The translations under genes and the position numbers were made by a program. The notes beneath the pieces are model-generated. The model saw only the letters and a program-made list of their open reading frames with translations, had not been told where the DNA came from and did not search any database. A stretch of DNA of 64,000 nucleotides, taken from Gnetum montanum (taxonomy: Eukaryota; Streptophyta; Gnetopsida; Gnetales; Gnetaceae). Positions within the stretch are counted from its first letter, which is position 1. Every line of letters starts with the position of its first letter. Shown piece after piece: positions 46,721 through 58,200 of this stretch. The stretch is from positions 1-64,000 of the forward strand of contig MNCI01006902.1 of the NCBI GenBank assembly GCA_015680685.1. The letters are read 5' to 3'.

Positions 46721-48992
46721 AATAAAGATTCATCCTTGAGTTACAGTGATTACATAGTGGATAGGTATGGGATTATTAGATGGAAAAATGGGATGATGCT
46801 GCAGTGTGGGAAGAAAAAAAATAAAGACACAACACACAAAATATGCTATAACTACAAAAATTTGGAACTCATGTAGTTCCTAGTGGTGGTGGCTTCTCCG
46901 TTGGTGCCTTTCCTTTGTCTTGTGCTCTAGGCTTTGAGGCTTGATGGCACTGAAGTATAGCCTGGAGCTTCTCCTCTTCGGTCTGAGGGTCCTGTGCCTT
47001 CCATGCTAATGTTCCAATGTTTAACGGAGTTGGCACCTCCCACGAACAGCGTAGTTGCAGAAACAATTGGTTGGCCTTGACATACCAAGCCGTGAACACC
47101 CGTCGTTCCTCCTCATAGACTCTGGCTTTATCCTTGTACTCATGAAAGTATGCTAGCCATCAAGCCAAGTCTATTGTGACATATTTCTATCCCTGGTAGC
47201 TAGCTTTTGCCACCTCAAGTTCATAATTTGCGACTTCCAGTTTCTCCAACAGCTTCTTGCGTTCTGCAAATTCTGCTTCGTATTTGATGTGGGTGGAAGC
47301 TACCTACTGCTCGAGCTCTGTCCTTAGGCACCCTTCTATTAACATGGCAAGGTTGGCATATCTCAGGTTTGCCAATTCCATGTATTCTATCAAATCTTGA
47401 ATCTACAGGTCCCAGTTCTTAACTTCCTCTTGGTGGGCGAATGCGTATGTGTCCAATATGTCCCTCCAGTCAGTGTGTTGAGCACTGATAGTGTTGATTT
47501 GGGCCTTGGCCATATGGATCTCCTTCTCCAGAATCTATTTGTACATCCCCACCTAATCTTGAAAGTGCTCCTTTAGCTTCTCATGTCGTTTAGCCTCATT
47601 CTACCATGCGCTTATCTCAATAGCTGATTGTTCACGAATGGTGCGTACCTCCTCCATCGAGAGGGTTCAATTTTCTCTGGCTAAACGGCTTATGTCTCGG
47701 TTGACCCGAATGAATTGTTCTCATAATTGATGAAATTGTTCATCGAGAACATTCTTTTGCTTTTCTACAGTGGTCAACCGAAGGTTGTCTGCAACCAGCT
47801 GCTTATTTTCTTCTTGTAAGGCCTTGAGTGCCTTAAGATGCGCATGAGTTTGCGCCTGTGCTACGGAGGCATCCCAAAAATCCTTCTCCTTTTCATTAGC
47901 CACCTTTTTATTCTCTGCAATTAACTTTGTTAGTTGCTCAGTTCTAAAGTTATCGAGCTGGTCTGCGGGAACAAATTGCAGAGGGTCCTGTTGTGCTGCT
48001 TGTAAGGCCACGAGCTGCTCTTGTAGTTTCTTCACTTCTACTTCCGCATGCTCGGCCCTCACTTCTATTAAGACCAGCTTCCCCTTTTTGGAAATGAGGT
48101 CTAACTAAATTATCGTAACATCTTGAGGGATGTCAAACAGGGACGTCATTACTTGCCCTGTTTGGAGTAATTGATCAAGTACATCCTCATGTTCCGCAGG
48201 AGTCATTGAGGTTCCGGCCAAAGTTTGAGCATCCCATGCTCCTGTGAAGTCTACCTGTGGCACAATAGGTACGTTGAAGGATTCCTTGATGTGATCTGTG
48301 ACCACTTCTGCAGCTTCTATGGAATTCGGTTGTTGCATGACCACCATAGTAGCCCCTTCACCAGTCTCTAACTGCACCTAGAAAGATGCCACGTTTCTTA
48401 AGATTTGTTGTGACCAGCTACTTTCCCCTCCTTCTGTGTGAATGGATACTTCCCCCCTTGTGTGATCCAATGAAACCATAGGCTAAATGGCATCATCGAT
48501 GACGCGGAAGAGGTTTGCGTCATCATGACTTCCCCAAATGACCATCTCAGCTATGGCCCTAAGATAGCTCATCAACAGTCTATAGTCTTGCCGCAGTGGT
48601 GGCTAATCCTGGCCTGTGCTAGCCCCTTCTTCTTATTGTTGGCTAGGGCCCATGACTAGAGGTTGATTGGGTCCTACAAGTTGAGTTGCAATTGGTCCAA
48701 CCATCTTTTCTTCTTCTTGTTTTGGTCCCAGCTCTTCACCAGTGCTTTTCCTTGGAGCTGGCGTCTTTAGCAATTCAGCATATGAAGCAGTCTGGGCTTT
48801 TTAGAGGACATCATTGGTGTATCCCTAAATACCAGCATGTTGGCACAGCTTTCTAATAAGACAAGGGAAAGGCAATTCCATCTTCCCTGTCTTCCGTTCC
48901 TCAAACTGCCTCAAGATCTCCGTTAAATATAGATGGGGCAGGTTAGCATTAACCTTTCCCATCAACACTGCACATCATCTAGCTACATATGT

Positions 48993-49081
48993 TGATATTC
49001 TTTTCAAGCCCTTTGTGGTGAAGAGTTGATATGTTCNTGATATTCTTTTCAAGCCCTTTGTGGTGAAGAGTTGATATGTTC
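48993..49081. other. Assembly seam: 44-base exact repeat around n (49037)
   Basis: 48993-49036 and 49038-49081 are identical, separated by n. An unmerged contig overlap is the likely cause. It inserts 45 bases into the accessory ORF. Confidence 0.78.
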
Positions 49082-49619
49082 CAGTTTTAAAGTAAATCCT
49101 CTCCTCCATCGTCAATTCACCAAATGTTTTATCTCTACCATAAGCCTTCTCCAACCAATCCTTTCACACATCGGGTTCTAAACGGGTGGATAACTGAGAA
49201 CTTTGGGCCCTGTATTCAGAAGGTTCAACACTTCTAAAATGGCCTGCGCAAAGAAGTCAACTGTCACACCACAAATATTGATGGTTGTGCCTTGCTCCCT
49301 ATTTTTCCAAAACTAGTACGTCTCTCCTAGGTATCAGGCACTGCTTTCAGAGAGGGTAGGCCATAATGGGGATCCTTTAAGGTGATCCCTAACGACCTCA
49401 AGAGTGAACTCTGCAAAATATTTGAAGTTCAACTCCACAATCATCATAGTGAATGTGGACTTTTCATGGATAGCCTGAATGCAATATTGGGGCAATGTGA
49501 GCTGTTGTCCCTGTTCAGGCGCTGCAGCAGCTCCTCCTTCTGCCTGCACGAACCATCTGGTAGGAGGTTCTTCTTGATGAATGCTAAATGATTGCTCCTC
49601 CTATTCTTCATGTTGTCTG

Positions 49620-49708
49620 ACAGGACCTCGTCTTCCACCTCTCCGAGATCATTTGCTTCCACCNACAGGACCTCGTCTTCCACCTCTCCGAGATCATTTG
49701 CTTCCACC
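49620..49708. other. Assembly seam: 44-base exact repeat around n (49664)
   Basis: 49620-49663 and 49665-49708 are identical, separated by n. On the minus strand this repeats LGEVEDEVL in frame. Confidence 0.78.
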
Positions 49709-50216
49709 TTGGGTAGGACCCTCATGTTGTCCATGTTTTGGGGCCATCTACAATCACACAGGCCAAGCGTTAGCAAGGTTTCTTTTGAAATTAAGTTATA
49801 CCTTATTGCTTGTCTTAATTAATGATCTTATTTTATCTTTGTGTGATCTTGCCCGAAATTTTGTAATGATGAGTCCTATGACTTAGGTGGTTTCCAATTT
49901 TAATTTTCCGGTATGCCTAGGGGTTAAATGATTTTTGGGCACAAATATTCTAAGTGTTATAGTTAATTATCCTAGATGATGTCCTTTGGGCGATGATAAA
50001 TTCCAAAAAATTTAGGCACTTTTCAACAAGTGTCCCTCCCCCACGACTAAGCTAAACACTCCGGGTCCAAGCAGGTTCAAACGAAATTAAAATCGGAGTA
50101 CTAGCGAGCGAGATAGAGTGAGAAAAGCAAGGGTCACTCAATCACAAGTCGTAGAGAAAAATTTCAAAAACTCCCCCGTGTGAATAGCAAAAATGATGCT
50201 AAGTGTTGCGGGGGTG

Positions 50217-50300
50217 ACCTATTTATAGGTTTCGACAACGCGATATCACGTCGGACGCAATATCACATATGCAATATCACGTCTCTAGTGACATGAGACA
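50217..50300 (-). promoter_or_regulatory. G5 internal U3-like promoter upstream of accessory ORF
   Basis: A 14-base palindrome ACCTATAAATAGGT (50217-50230; TATA at 50220-50227) lies about 470 bases upstream of the accessory ATG on the sense strand. Immediately upstream (50231-50285) are GCGATATCACG, GCAATATCAC and GCAATATCACG, the same motif type as the U3 array in G5's own LTR (46615-46685). Promoter activity is inferred from the layout. A leader intron ending at GATTGTAG (49748) would fit, but no donor can be fixed by eye. Confidence 0.55.
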
Positions 50301-51685
50301 CTACAAAAATACCAAATTTTTAAGGGTTATTTTGAAATTAACGTTGTAAATTGAGGACATTGGGCTATTAGGAATTGATTCTAGGGTAATTCTATTAATT
50401 CAAAAGGCACAATTAATGATGATGGTGTGCATTTTATCAATAAAACCTTGGGTGGTAAAAAAAAGGGTATGTAATGGTACATCGGAACATTGAAATTCAT
50501 AGGGATAATAGTAGGGAAAGAACGTTATGAAAAATTATGCTGAGGGTAAGAAATGGTGTGTGTGAGCTATGTCATAAGTAGAGATTACAAAAGATTACAC
50601 AAGTGGTCCTCCACAAAGCAGGTTCCAACCTATAATGCCCTTGTGTAACCACACTTAAAGTGTCCGTGGGCACTAGAAGGGTTACATGTAATCCGCACTA
50701 ACTCCACAAAACACACACATGTAAATATCACCAGAATGAGATGAAAATTCTATGCTACATGGGACACGAGCTACAATTACACGAACAGTGAGATGAGATG
50801 AGATATAGAAGGGATCGTACAGATTGGGACATGACGTAACTAACTCAGGGCACAGTGAATCCTGCGTGTAAAGCATGATTAAAGTGTCATTAACCCGTCA
50901 TTCCAAGATCAGGACCAAGTCCATTCCTCTAATCAATGACATCACATTTTTTCATCCCATGATGAGCAACTATGAGAGTACCATAACAACAAGGCGTACA
51001 ATCACTTGGCGTTTTATTCAAGGGAGAAGTGATTTTTATTTTATGGCACTTTTCTTTTCTTTTCTTTTCTTCCTCTTTTTCTCTTTTTTTTTTTTTTTGT
51101 TTTTTTTTTCTTCTCTCTTTTTTCTTTTCACTTTACTGAAACCAGAGAAGCCGTCAACCTTCAGGCATGGATGCATGTCTTTTTAGTGGGACCCCCTAGA
51201 ACAGTATTTGATTTTTGAGTACCCTTTTGATTACTCTTACTCCCATTTTTTATTAGATCTACAAGGATCTTAGTACAACCACATTGCATGATAACTCCCA
51301 TAGACGTCGCCAAAGAGAATCCACAAGTCCCCTTGATGTGACATCCTAATCATTCCTTATTGGTCCATCCTTCTTCATTCCAGGTATAATGAACAAAAAA
51401 TTAATTTTAAGTTTTAAAAATGTCAAGAATATCACTGTACCCTCAAACAGAACCTCTTATTTGTAGAATGGATGAGTGGGTGTAATGGGCTCACTATCCA
51501 CATAATTGATCACTCAACACTTAATAACATAGAACACATCTCAACCAAAAATCCACATGAGTGTTTTATTAGTAGACGAGATTACTTACAAAAACGTAAA
51601 AAGACAAAAAGATAAAACAAGAAAGTTGAAAAATAAAAAACTGGAAAACAAAAATTGAAAAATTAAAGAAAATAAAAAGTGGTTA
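50301..51685 (-). other. G5 non-coding block
   Basis: No gene. It matches 33940-35268 of G3. Family block GTGGTCCTCCACAAAGCAGG at about 50603. A plus-strand pyrimidine tract at 51046-51130 (TTTTC repeats then T-runs) is purine-rich on the sense strand. The 103-aa plus ORF across it is low-complexity and not a gene. Confidence 0.6.
51046..51130 (+). repeat. Long pyrimidine tract
   Basis: About 85 bases of T with interspersed C, including (TTTTC)n. G3 has only T18 at the matching place (34681-34698), so the tract has expanded or shrunk since the two copies parted. Confidence 0.85.
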
Positions 51686-53687
51686 TTAATCCTGCTTGTT
51701 ATTAGAATGGGGGATATCGCCCATAACTAATCGGTTGAGGATGGCAAGGATTAATAACTGTAAGATGAGGATCCTTGCATGTTGGAAATATTGGGGCCCA
51801 GTCATACTTACCCCATCAAGGTTCACACACCTGGTTATAGGAAGCATAGTGGGGAAATTTATACGATGTAGTTCCCAAATAACGAGTTGACCCACTATGA
51901 TGTTTAGGACCATTAGATGGTATGCAAGGATTGGGATGATGCCTCCCATGGTTCCATTCATTGGGTTGTATGGTTGTTCGAGTGTTAATTGGTGGCCTTG
52001 ATGAAGTAACATGAGGCGTAAAGTTCGAAGATGAGGGTGCACCAAAAGGTTGGACTTGTGCTGAGTTGGAGGATGTAGTGGCCTCAGAATTATGTTTTCC
52101 TTTCTTACGGTTATGTTTAAAGAAGGGGCTCTTTGGATGTTGAGGAGGCCTCGCACTGCTGTTGGTAGTAGTCGCACAATTAGCGTTCGTGGGTTGTTAC
52201 GGTGGTGCAAACACCTTTGGAATAGTTGGTGGCAATGTGGAAGGAGAAAAAGGATGAAAATGTTGAAAGTTAGGAGGAGTATAAGATGCACAAGGTGGTG
52301 GTTGTGTTGGAGATATGGGCTTATAGTATTGTGGAGAATGGTAATGTGGTGCAATAGAGTATGGTGGCCCATTTGGAGAAACAGGATGTTGAACAAGATA
52401 AGCGTTTGGGTTCGGATGATATGAAGGGTGTCTCCAGTCTAAGGGTGGTTTCCCCCATGACTAGGATTGTAGCCACTGTGATCGAACACAGTATCTCTGT
52501 ACAAACTCTGGATGTAACGTGTTTCCCCAATGCTCATGTAGATGTAACAATATTGGGCATTGGCCCTTGGGGTGATCATACAGACATATGTTGCATTCAT
52601 ACATGTGACTGGCAGTTGAGCACTTATTTTCCTTATCCCTTCTTTCTAATTGTCTAGTGTTTTGTCCTGCTTCTTGGGTTGTCAAAACTCTATCTCCAAT
52701 AATGTTGATAAATTATCCACACTTTTCATATGTCCATTGCAACATCTTATTGATCTTTGCCTCAACTTCTTCTAATGATTGTTGTTGTATCGGCAAAGAT
52801 GATGTTTCCACCTTGAGATTAGTTGATCTCTCCTTTGTATGATCATGGACCTTTGTTAAGTTAAAATTTTGGTCCCGTTGATGTTTTTCAACACTCTCCC
52901 ATCTAGCCAATTCTCCTTCTTCTTTTTCTACCCACTAAATAAGCTCTTTGACTTGATGGGTTCGTAGTTCTTATAGTTGACCTTGGGCATATATTCCTAA
53001 GGTCTCTCTTGTTTCATCACAAAGCCCATCGATGATATGATACATTAGCCTTTCCTCGAAAAACCCATGGCCTAGATAGTTGTTTAACAGTGCATAATAT
53101 CTTTCTAAGGCCATGTCCAAGGGTTCATGTTATGCTTGTTTCCATCCTTGAATTTGTTTCCTCAAGGCTGACACTCTTGTGTAGGTTTGATATTTTTCAT
53201 TAAAGGCTTCCACCATTGTTGACTAGCGTCGTATTGAATTTTGTTTTAATGATCTATACTATACTTTTTCTTGGTCAACGAGTGTCATTAGGAAGAGCTT
53301 AAGTTTTTGCCAACTATTATCAATGTTGTTCCATGCGCAGGCAGCGTAGAAGGCTAGTAAATGTTGTTGTAGATCTAAGTCATAGCCTCCTGAAAAAGTA
53401 GAAAAGCTGTTTAAATCGAGCCTAGGTAGATGGCTCGCTTTACGATGCCTTCATGAGATTTGAACAGCCTCCTATATTTGCACTAAGCTTGTAGTGGCTA
53501 GTAGGGGTTCATCATCATTGGGTAAGTTATGCTTTTGTGCGTTGGAATGACGTTGCGTTCATTCATGTTTATAAGAAACCCCCACTTCAGGTTATATACT
53601 CCAATCTTCATCGTCATATAGTTCGTTGGTTCTCCAATGAACTTCCTCACTAAGTGTGGCATTATTGTAATCTTGTAGGAGAGGCAT
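51686..53687 (-). pseudogene. G5 gag-like gene, broken
   Basis: The inferred start is the ATG at 53687-53685 (MPLLQDYNNATLSE), about 120 bases after the primer site. Recognisable pieces: ARWESVEKHQRDQNFNLTK and LEEVEAKINKMLQWTYEKCG (52910-52713), then the zinc knuckle CNICLYDHPKGQC at about 52590 (CX2CX3HX4C) followed by PILLHLHEHWGN. The Pro/His/Leu-rich tail (52396-51686) reads in a shifted frame. It corresponds to G3 gag but has a single copy of the 180-base segment. No protease domain follows. Confidence 0.74.
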
Positions 53688-53810
53688 TGTTGTGGAGTTG
53701 TGTGTGAATTTATGTGTGACTTTTTAGTAATTATTTCTTTCTAAAAGATATATCGTTAAGTCCTATACAGCGACCTTGTATGATGTAACTAATCTAGATA
53801 ACTAGCACCG

Positions 53811-53829
53811 TCCCCAGCAACGGTGCCTA
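53811..53829 (-). other. G5 primer binding site (tRNA-Asp type)
   Basis: Plus strand TCCCCAGCAACGGTGCCTA beside the LTR start, close to the tRNA-Asp 3' end. Confidence 0.87.
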
Positions 53830-54645
53830 TGATGAGTGGCAAGGTACCCCTACACTCAACCATACAAATACAAGCATTTTCACGCGCGATCTAGTCGAAC
53901 TCTGCAAATGAACTAGTTGTGGCACCTAGATAGTTAGCCTTAGGTCGCAGTTCATTGTCTTCCCACCTGGACTAGTATTAGCTTTTTCACGTATGGTTTA
54001 GTCCAGAGTGAGGTGTATGATGGGTTTCTAATCTAATGCTACTCCTAAAGACAATAGAAAGTAATATTATCTAAGCTAAGAGAGAAAGGGTGAGAAGGAA
54101 TCTAAACTAGCCTAAGTGCGATGAGCATCTATTCCTTAATCATCTGTATACATATTGGACCTCGTGCATGACTACCACTGGGATTACCAAGTGCATGGCC
54201 TAGGTATGCTACTGGGTTACCAAGTAGTCACACTTAAATGCTCGTGATTAAGTTGTACTCATTCCACGTTTAATAGGAGTTAAGGGTAAGAGAGATTAAC
54301 TAAGAAAGCAATAAATAATAGATAAATAATTAATTAATTAAACTGAGTGTTGCAATGATGAAATAATATCGATCTTTATTTTTGGTCATGTGCATGTCCA
54401 AGTACGTCACACTCAAATAAAGAATGTCGTACAATTACAATCACCATGCTGCGGGCATACACTGGAAAATAATTCTATCTCTGGAGGGATAAAACTGCCA
54501 AAGTTTTACTATGGTCTAACTCTAAGTTGTGAAACAAGGGAGAGTCACCTCTTATTTATAGAACTAGTGGCAGGCTGTGTGATCGCGTATGCGATATCAC
54601 AGTAAAGGATGTAATATCGTGGTTGCCCCAAACGACGTCTCATCA
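53830..54645 (-). repeat. G5 5' LTR
   Basis: TGATGAG...CTCATCA, 816 bases. TATA box (sense TATAAATA) at 54553-54560. GATATC-type motifs around 54580-54620, fewer than in the 3' LTR. Confidence 0.93.
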
Positions 54646-54650
54646 TTAAT

Positions 54651-55200
54651 GATGGTGTAAAATAAAAAATAAGTAAATTTGAAATAATGTGTAAAATAAA
54701 AATATGTAAAACAAAAAAGGCAAAGGAAATGAGGGCTTAGAATTGTTAGCATTAGTGGTCATCTCCCCCAAGACTGAGTTGGAAGAAGGAGATTCGAAAT
54801 AATGAGGAAGGTTGTCCATTAATAGAGGTAGTGTTAGTATTGGCTATTTTAGGCTCATGGAAAGGTTTGGTTTGCTAGATGTTACCAATTATTTCTTATT
54901 TGGGCTTTCAGGTTTATAGATTATCATGGCCCTTGAAGAGAAAGTTTCATGAATAATATAACATCCTTCACACAGCGTTTGAAATTTAGTTCGTTGTGGC
55001 ACATGTGTGGGATTCTAATACAGAACCTTATCTCTTGGTTGGTATTTGACTTTTCTAATCTTTAGGTCATGACGTTGCTTATTGAAGGCCTTATGCAGTT
55101 CATTAGATGATAGGGTAGCTAATCAATTTTCATCTAGCAAGTTAAGGTTCATTAATTGTTCTTTCTATGCTAAATTGAGATCAAGGTTAAGGTCACATGT
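54651..55200 (-). other. G4 non-coding stretch, right of G5
   Basis: Continues the G4 region between integrase and 3' end after the G5 insertion. No gene is supported. Integrase C-terminal text fades in from about 55200. Confidence 0.5.
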
Positions 55201-58200
55201 TGTAGATAGTGTACGGAGCTAAGCCTAAATAGGAAGTGTTGGAAGTTTACCGTACGCTAACTCATAGGGAGAGTAGCCTATAGGGAGTGTCCATGTGGAG
55301 CGGTATGCCCAAAGAGAATCGTTCAATTTGGTGCTCCAATCTCGCCTATATTTGCTAATGGTTTGTGTCAATATTTTTGTGATCTCCCTATTGGTGACTT
55401 CGGCTTGACCATTTGCTTGAGGGTGATATGGTGTGGTCAATTTATGCTCAACTCCTAAGCGTTGCATCAACTTTCAAAAAGTTGCAACTGTAAAATGTGT
55501 AACATTGTCAAAAATAAGTGCACGATTCACACAAAACCTATTTACGATTTTTTGTTCAACAAATCGTGCAGTAGTAGATGATGTGCAATCTATAATAGCA
55601 GTTACTTTTGTCCATTTTGTAAAATAGTAAATAGCAACAACAATGTATGTTTTTCCATTGGACATTGGTGTAATAGGCCCCATAAAATCAATTCCCCATA
55701 TGTTAAAGGGTTTTAAGGGTTGAATCCATTGTTGCAGACCCTCCATTCTTGTAGTCATTCCCCCATCATGTTGGTAGCGCTCATAAGATTGGAAAAAATG
55801 ATGAGCATCCCAGAACAATGTAGGCTAATAATATCCTACAAGAAAGATTTTAATGGTTGTTCATCTCCCAACATAATGACCCCCACAAGGGCCCTCATGA
55901 ACATCTTGGAGAACTCGCACTTGATCTACATCAGGAACACACCATCGGACTAAGCCATCGAAACGTACCTTATAAAGGTGTCCATTGATTTCCATGAAGT
56001 ATTTGGCTCGATGAAGAAACTATTGTTTCTTTTTAATATCTAGCCCTTATGGTGTTTCTTGTGTGATAAGATAAGTAAGAATGCTACTATACCAATTTGT
56101 CTCTGTAGTTAATTGATTGTTTACTACACCTGCAAAGAGAAGTTCATTAGGAAAGTAATCAGAAATCGAATATTCATCCTCTTTGTTGTCCCATCGTAAC
56201 TAAGATAAATGATTAGCAACAACGTTCTTGGTGTCTTTACAATCAATCATTGTAAGATCGAACTCTTGTAAGATCACGAGCCATTGTATGATGTAAAGGC
56301 TTACCATTGGTTTATTCATTAGGAAAAAAATTATACTATGATCCGTATGTACAAATATCTTATAGCCCAATACATAGTACCTAAATTTTTCTAGTGCAAA
56401 CACCATAGCCATTAACTCTTTTTCTGTTGTGGTGTAGTTGAGTTGTGTACCAACAATACTTTGACTTGCATAGTGAATGTAGTAGGGTCATTTCTAATCA
56501 TCTAACGAGTACGACTCCTAAAGCAAAGTTGGACGTGTCAGTCATTATGTGGAATGGTCTAGACCAATCAGGAGCTTGTAGAATTGGTGTTTCTGTGAGC
56601 TTTTATTTCAAGGTTTGAGAAGCTAGCTCATATTCCCTGGTCCATTCAAAGGGTACATCCTTTTTCGTTAGTTCTACCAATGGTTTTGCAATCTTAGAAA
56701 GTTCTCAATGAAGTGTCTATAATAACCAATATGTCTAAGGAATGACTGGATATCTTCTACAGTTTCAGATTGACAAGTGACTCCTTGGATGACTTTAATC
56801 TTTTCAAGATCTACCTTTATTCCTATTTGTGAAATCTTATGCCCTAACACAATGGCTTCTTGGACCATTAAATGGATTTTTTGCCAATTGAGCCTTAAGT
56901 TGGTTTCAACACATCATTTCAATACTTGCTCTAATCGGTCCAATGCTTGTTCGAAGTCCACTACGCAGGTGGAGAAATCATCCATAAAGACCTCCACACC
57001 ATTCCCTATTTGCTGCTGAAATATACTTAGAACTAGACGTTGAAATGTTGTTGGGGCATTGCATAAGCTAAACGGCATCTATCTATATGCAAATGTCCCC
57101 AAGGACTCGTGAATGTAGTCTTGGCTTGGTCTTCTGGTGCTATTTGAATTTGATTGTATCCATTGTAACCATCCAAAAAACTATAGTAGCAATGCCTTGC
57201 AATGATATCTAAGACTTGGTCGATGAATGAAAATGGAAAATGATCTTTGAATGTTGCCATGTTCAGTAGCCTAAAGTCTATACACATCCTCCACTTACCT
57301 TCTTTTTTAGGCATAATGACTAAGGAACTAACCCATTCACTATCAGCAATGGGGTAGATGAACCCAGCTTTTAGAAGTTGTTCAATTTCTTCTTTAACCA
57401 CTTGCTTAAGCTTTGGGTTTAGTCATCTTTGTGGTTGTTGTCAAGGCTTCATGGAGGGGTCAATATCAATTCTATGTTGGCATATCCTAGGATCTATTCT
57501 GGTTAATTCAGGATATGACCAAGCAAAGGTTTCTGACCAATTGTTTACCATTTTCAGTAGTCTTTCTTTTTGTTTAGGAGTGAGCTTAGCATTCATGATT
57601 ACCAATTTTCCATTCTTGAGAAATGTGTATTCCATATGGGTGGGCAATGATTTTAAGTCAAGGGGCCCTTGCTTGAACTCGGCAGGGATTTCTACCTTCT
57701 CCTAGTTGATATTTTCGATGTCAAGACTTGGAAGTTGGCGATGGACTTGCTCTAATGTGTCTATGCTATGGATGTAGGTGTAAGTCAAGCTCTTAGTTGG
57801 TTCCATGCATATAGTTGAGCTACTCTCTTGGTCAACTGTCAGCCACTGGGTGCCTTCCTATCTTGTGGCTGTTGCATATAGGCATCTTTGTATGTTAGTT
57901 ATTTGTGCACACTGGTTACATGCAAGCAATGTTAAACATTGTACGAACCAGGACTTCTGCACGCAATTACACCCTATGTCACTGTATGAGATGCATAGAA
58001 CTTTCTTCTTCTCAATATTTCCAAACGTATTTTCCTTTGATATTTCTAGAGAAAGATCACATATTCCTAAGCATGCATCAATTGTGCTTAGCCATGCTCA
58101 TCCCACAATGATTGGGAAATCCCTCTTACAGTTGTTGACTTGAATCACTAGTAAATTGGCTAAGTATGACCACCCACAAATAGTGGTGACAATGTCCTCC

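Larger units (their letters stand above)
46869..49747 (-). pseudogene. G5 accessory ORF: transposon-protein-like domain plus long coiled coil
   Basis: The start ATG (49747-49745, MAPKHGQHEG) follows GATTGTAG. The stop is at 46871-46869. The length (2,879 bases) equals that of G2 (2,890). The N-terminal third reads, across frame breaks, LPQYCIQAIHEKSTF, TYVAR.CAVLMGKVN, NLPHLYLTEILRQF and LPFPCLIRKLCQHAGI, a layout like the 'putative plant transposon protein' domain of plant retroelement-derived ORFs. An acidic region follows (48377-48105), then a coiled coil (48062-47721; repeated KKLQEQLVAL, AENKKVANEKEKD, ALQEENKQLVADN). The end is Pro/Lys-rich. Two n seams (49037, 49664) each add 45 bases in frame. 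Stops remain elsewhere. Function unknown. Confidence 0.68.
45868..54645 (-). mobile_element. G5: pol-less gypsy-family element with full accessory ORF
   Basis: An 8.8 kb element inside G4, flanked by TTAAC (45863-45867) and TTAAT (54646-54650). LTRs are 839 and 816 bases. Sense order: 5' LTR, tRNA-Asp site, gag-like gene, non-coding block, internal U3-like promoter, accessory ORF, polypurine tract, 3' LTR. RT, RNase H, integrase and protease motifs are absent from the whole 7.1 kb interior, so it would need enzymes from a relative such as G2 or G4. LTR differences, 25 in the first 273 bases by eye, are not fewer than in its host G4. Confidence 0.93.

Noticed and set aside
50217-50300. Solo LTR inside G5
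   Set aside because: TATA and U3-like motifs are present, but the conserved U5 end (TGATGAG with GGTACCCCTAC) and a target duplication are absent. It lies at the same place relative to the accessory ORF as in G2.
50875-51186. 103-aa plus ORF ending in a Phe/Leu run
   Set aside because: It is the translation of a pyrimidine tract. Low complexity.
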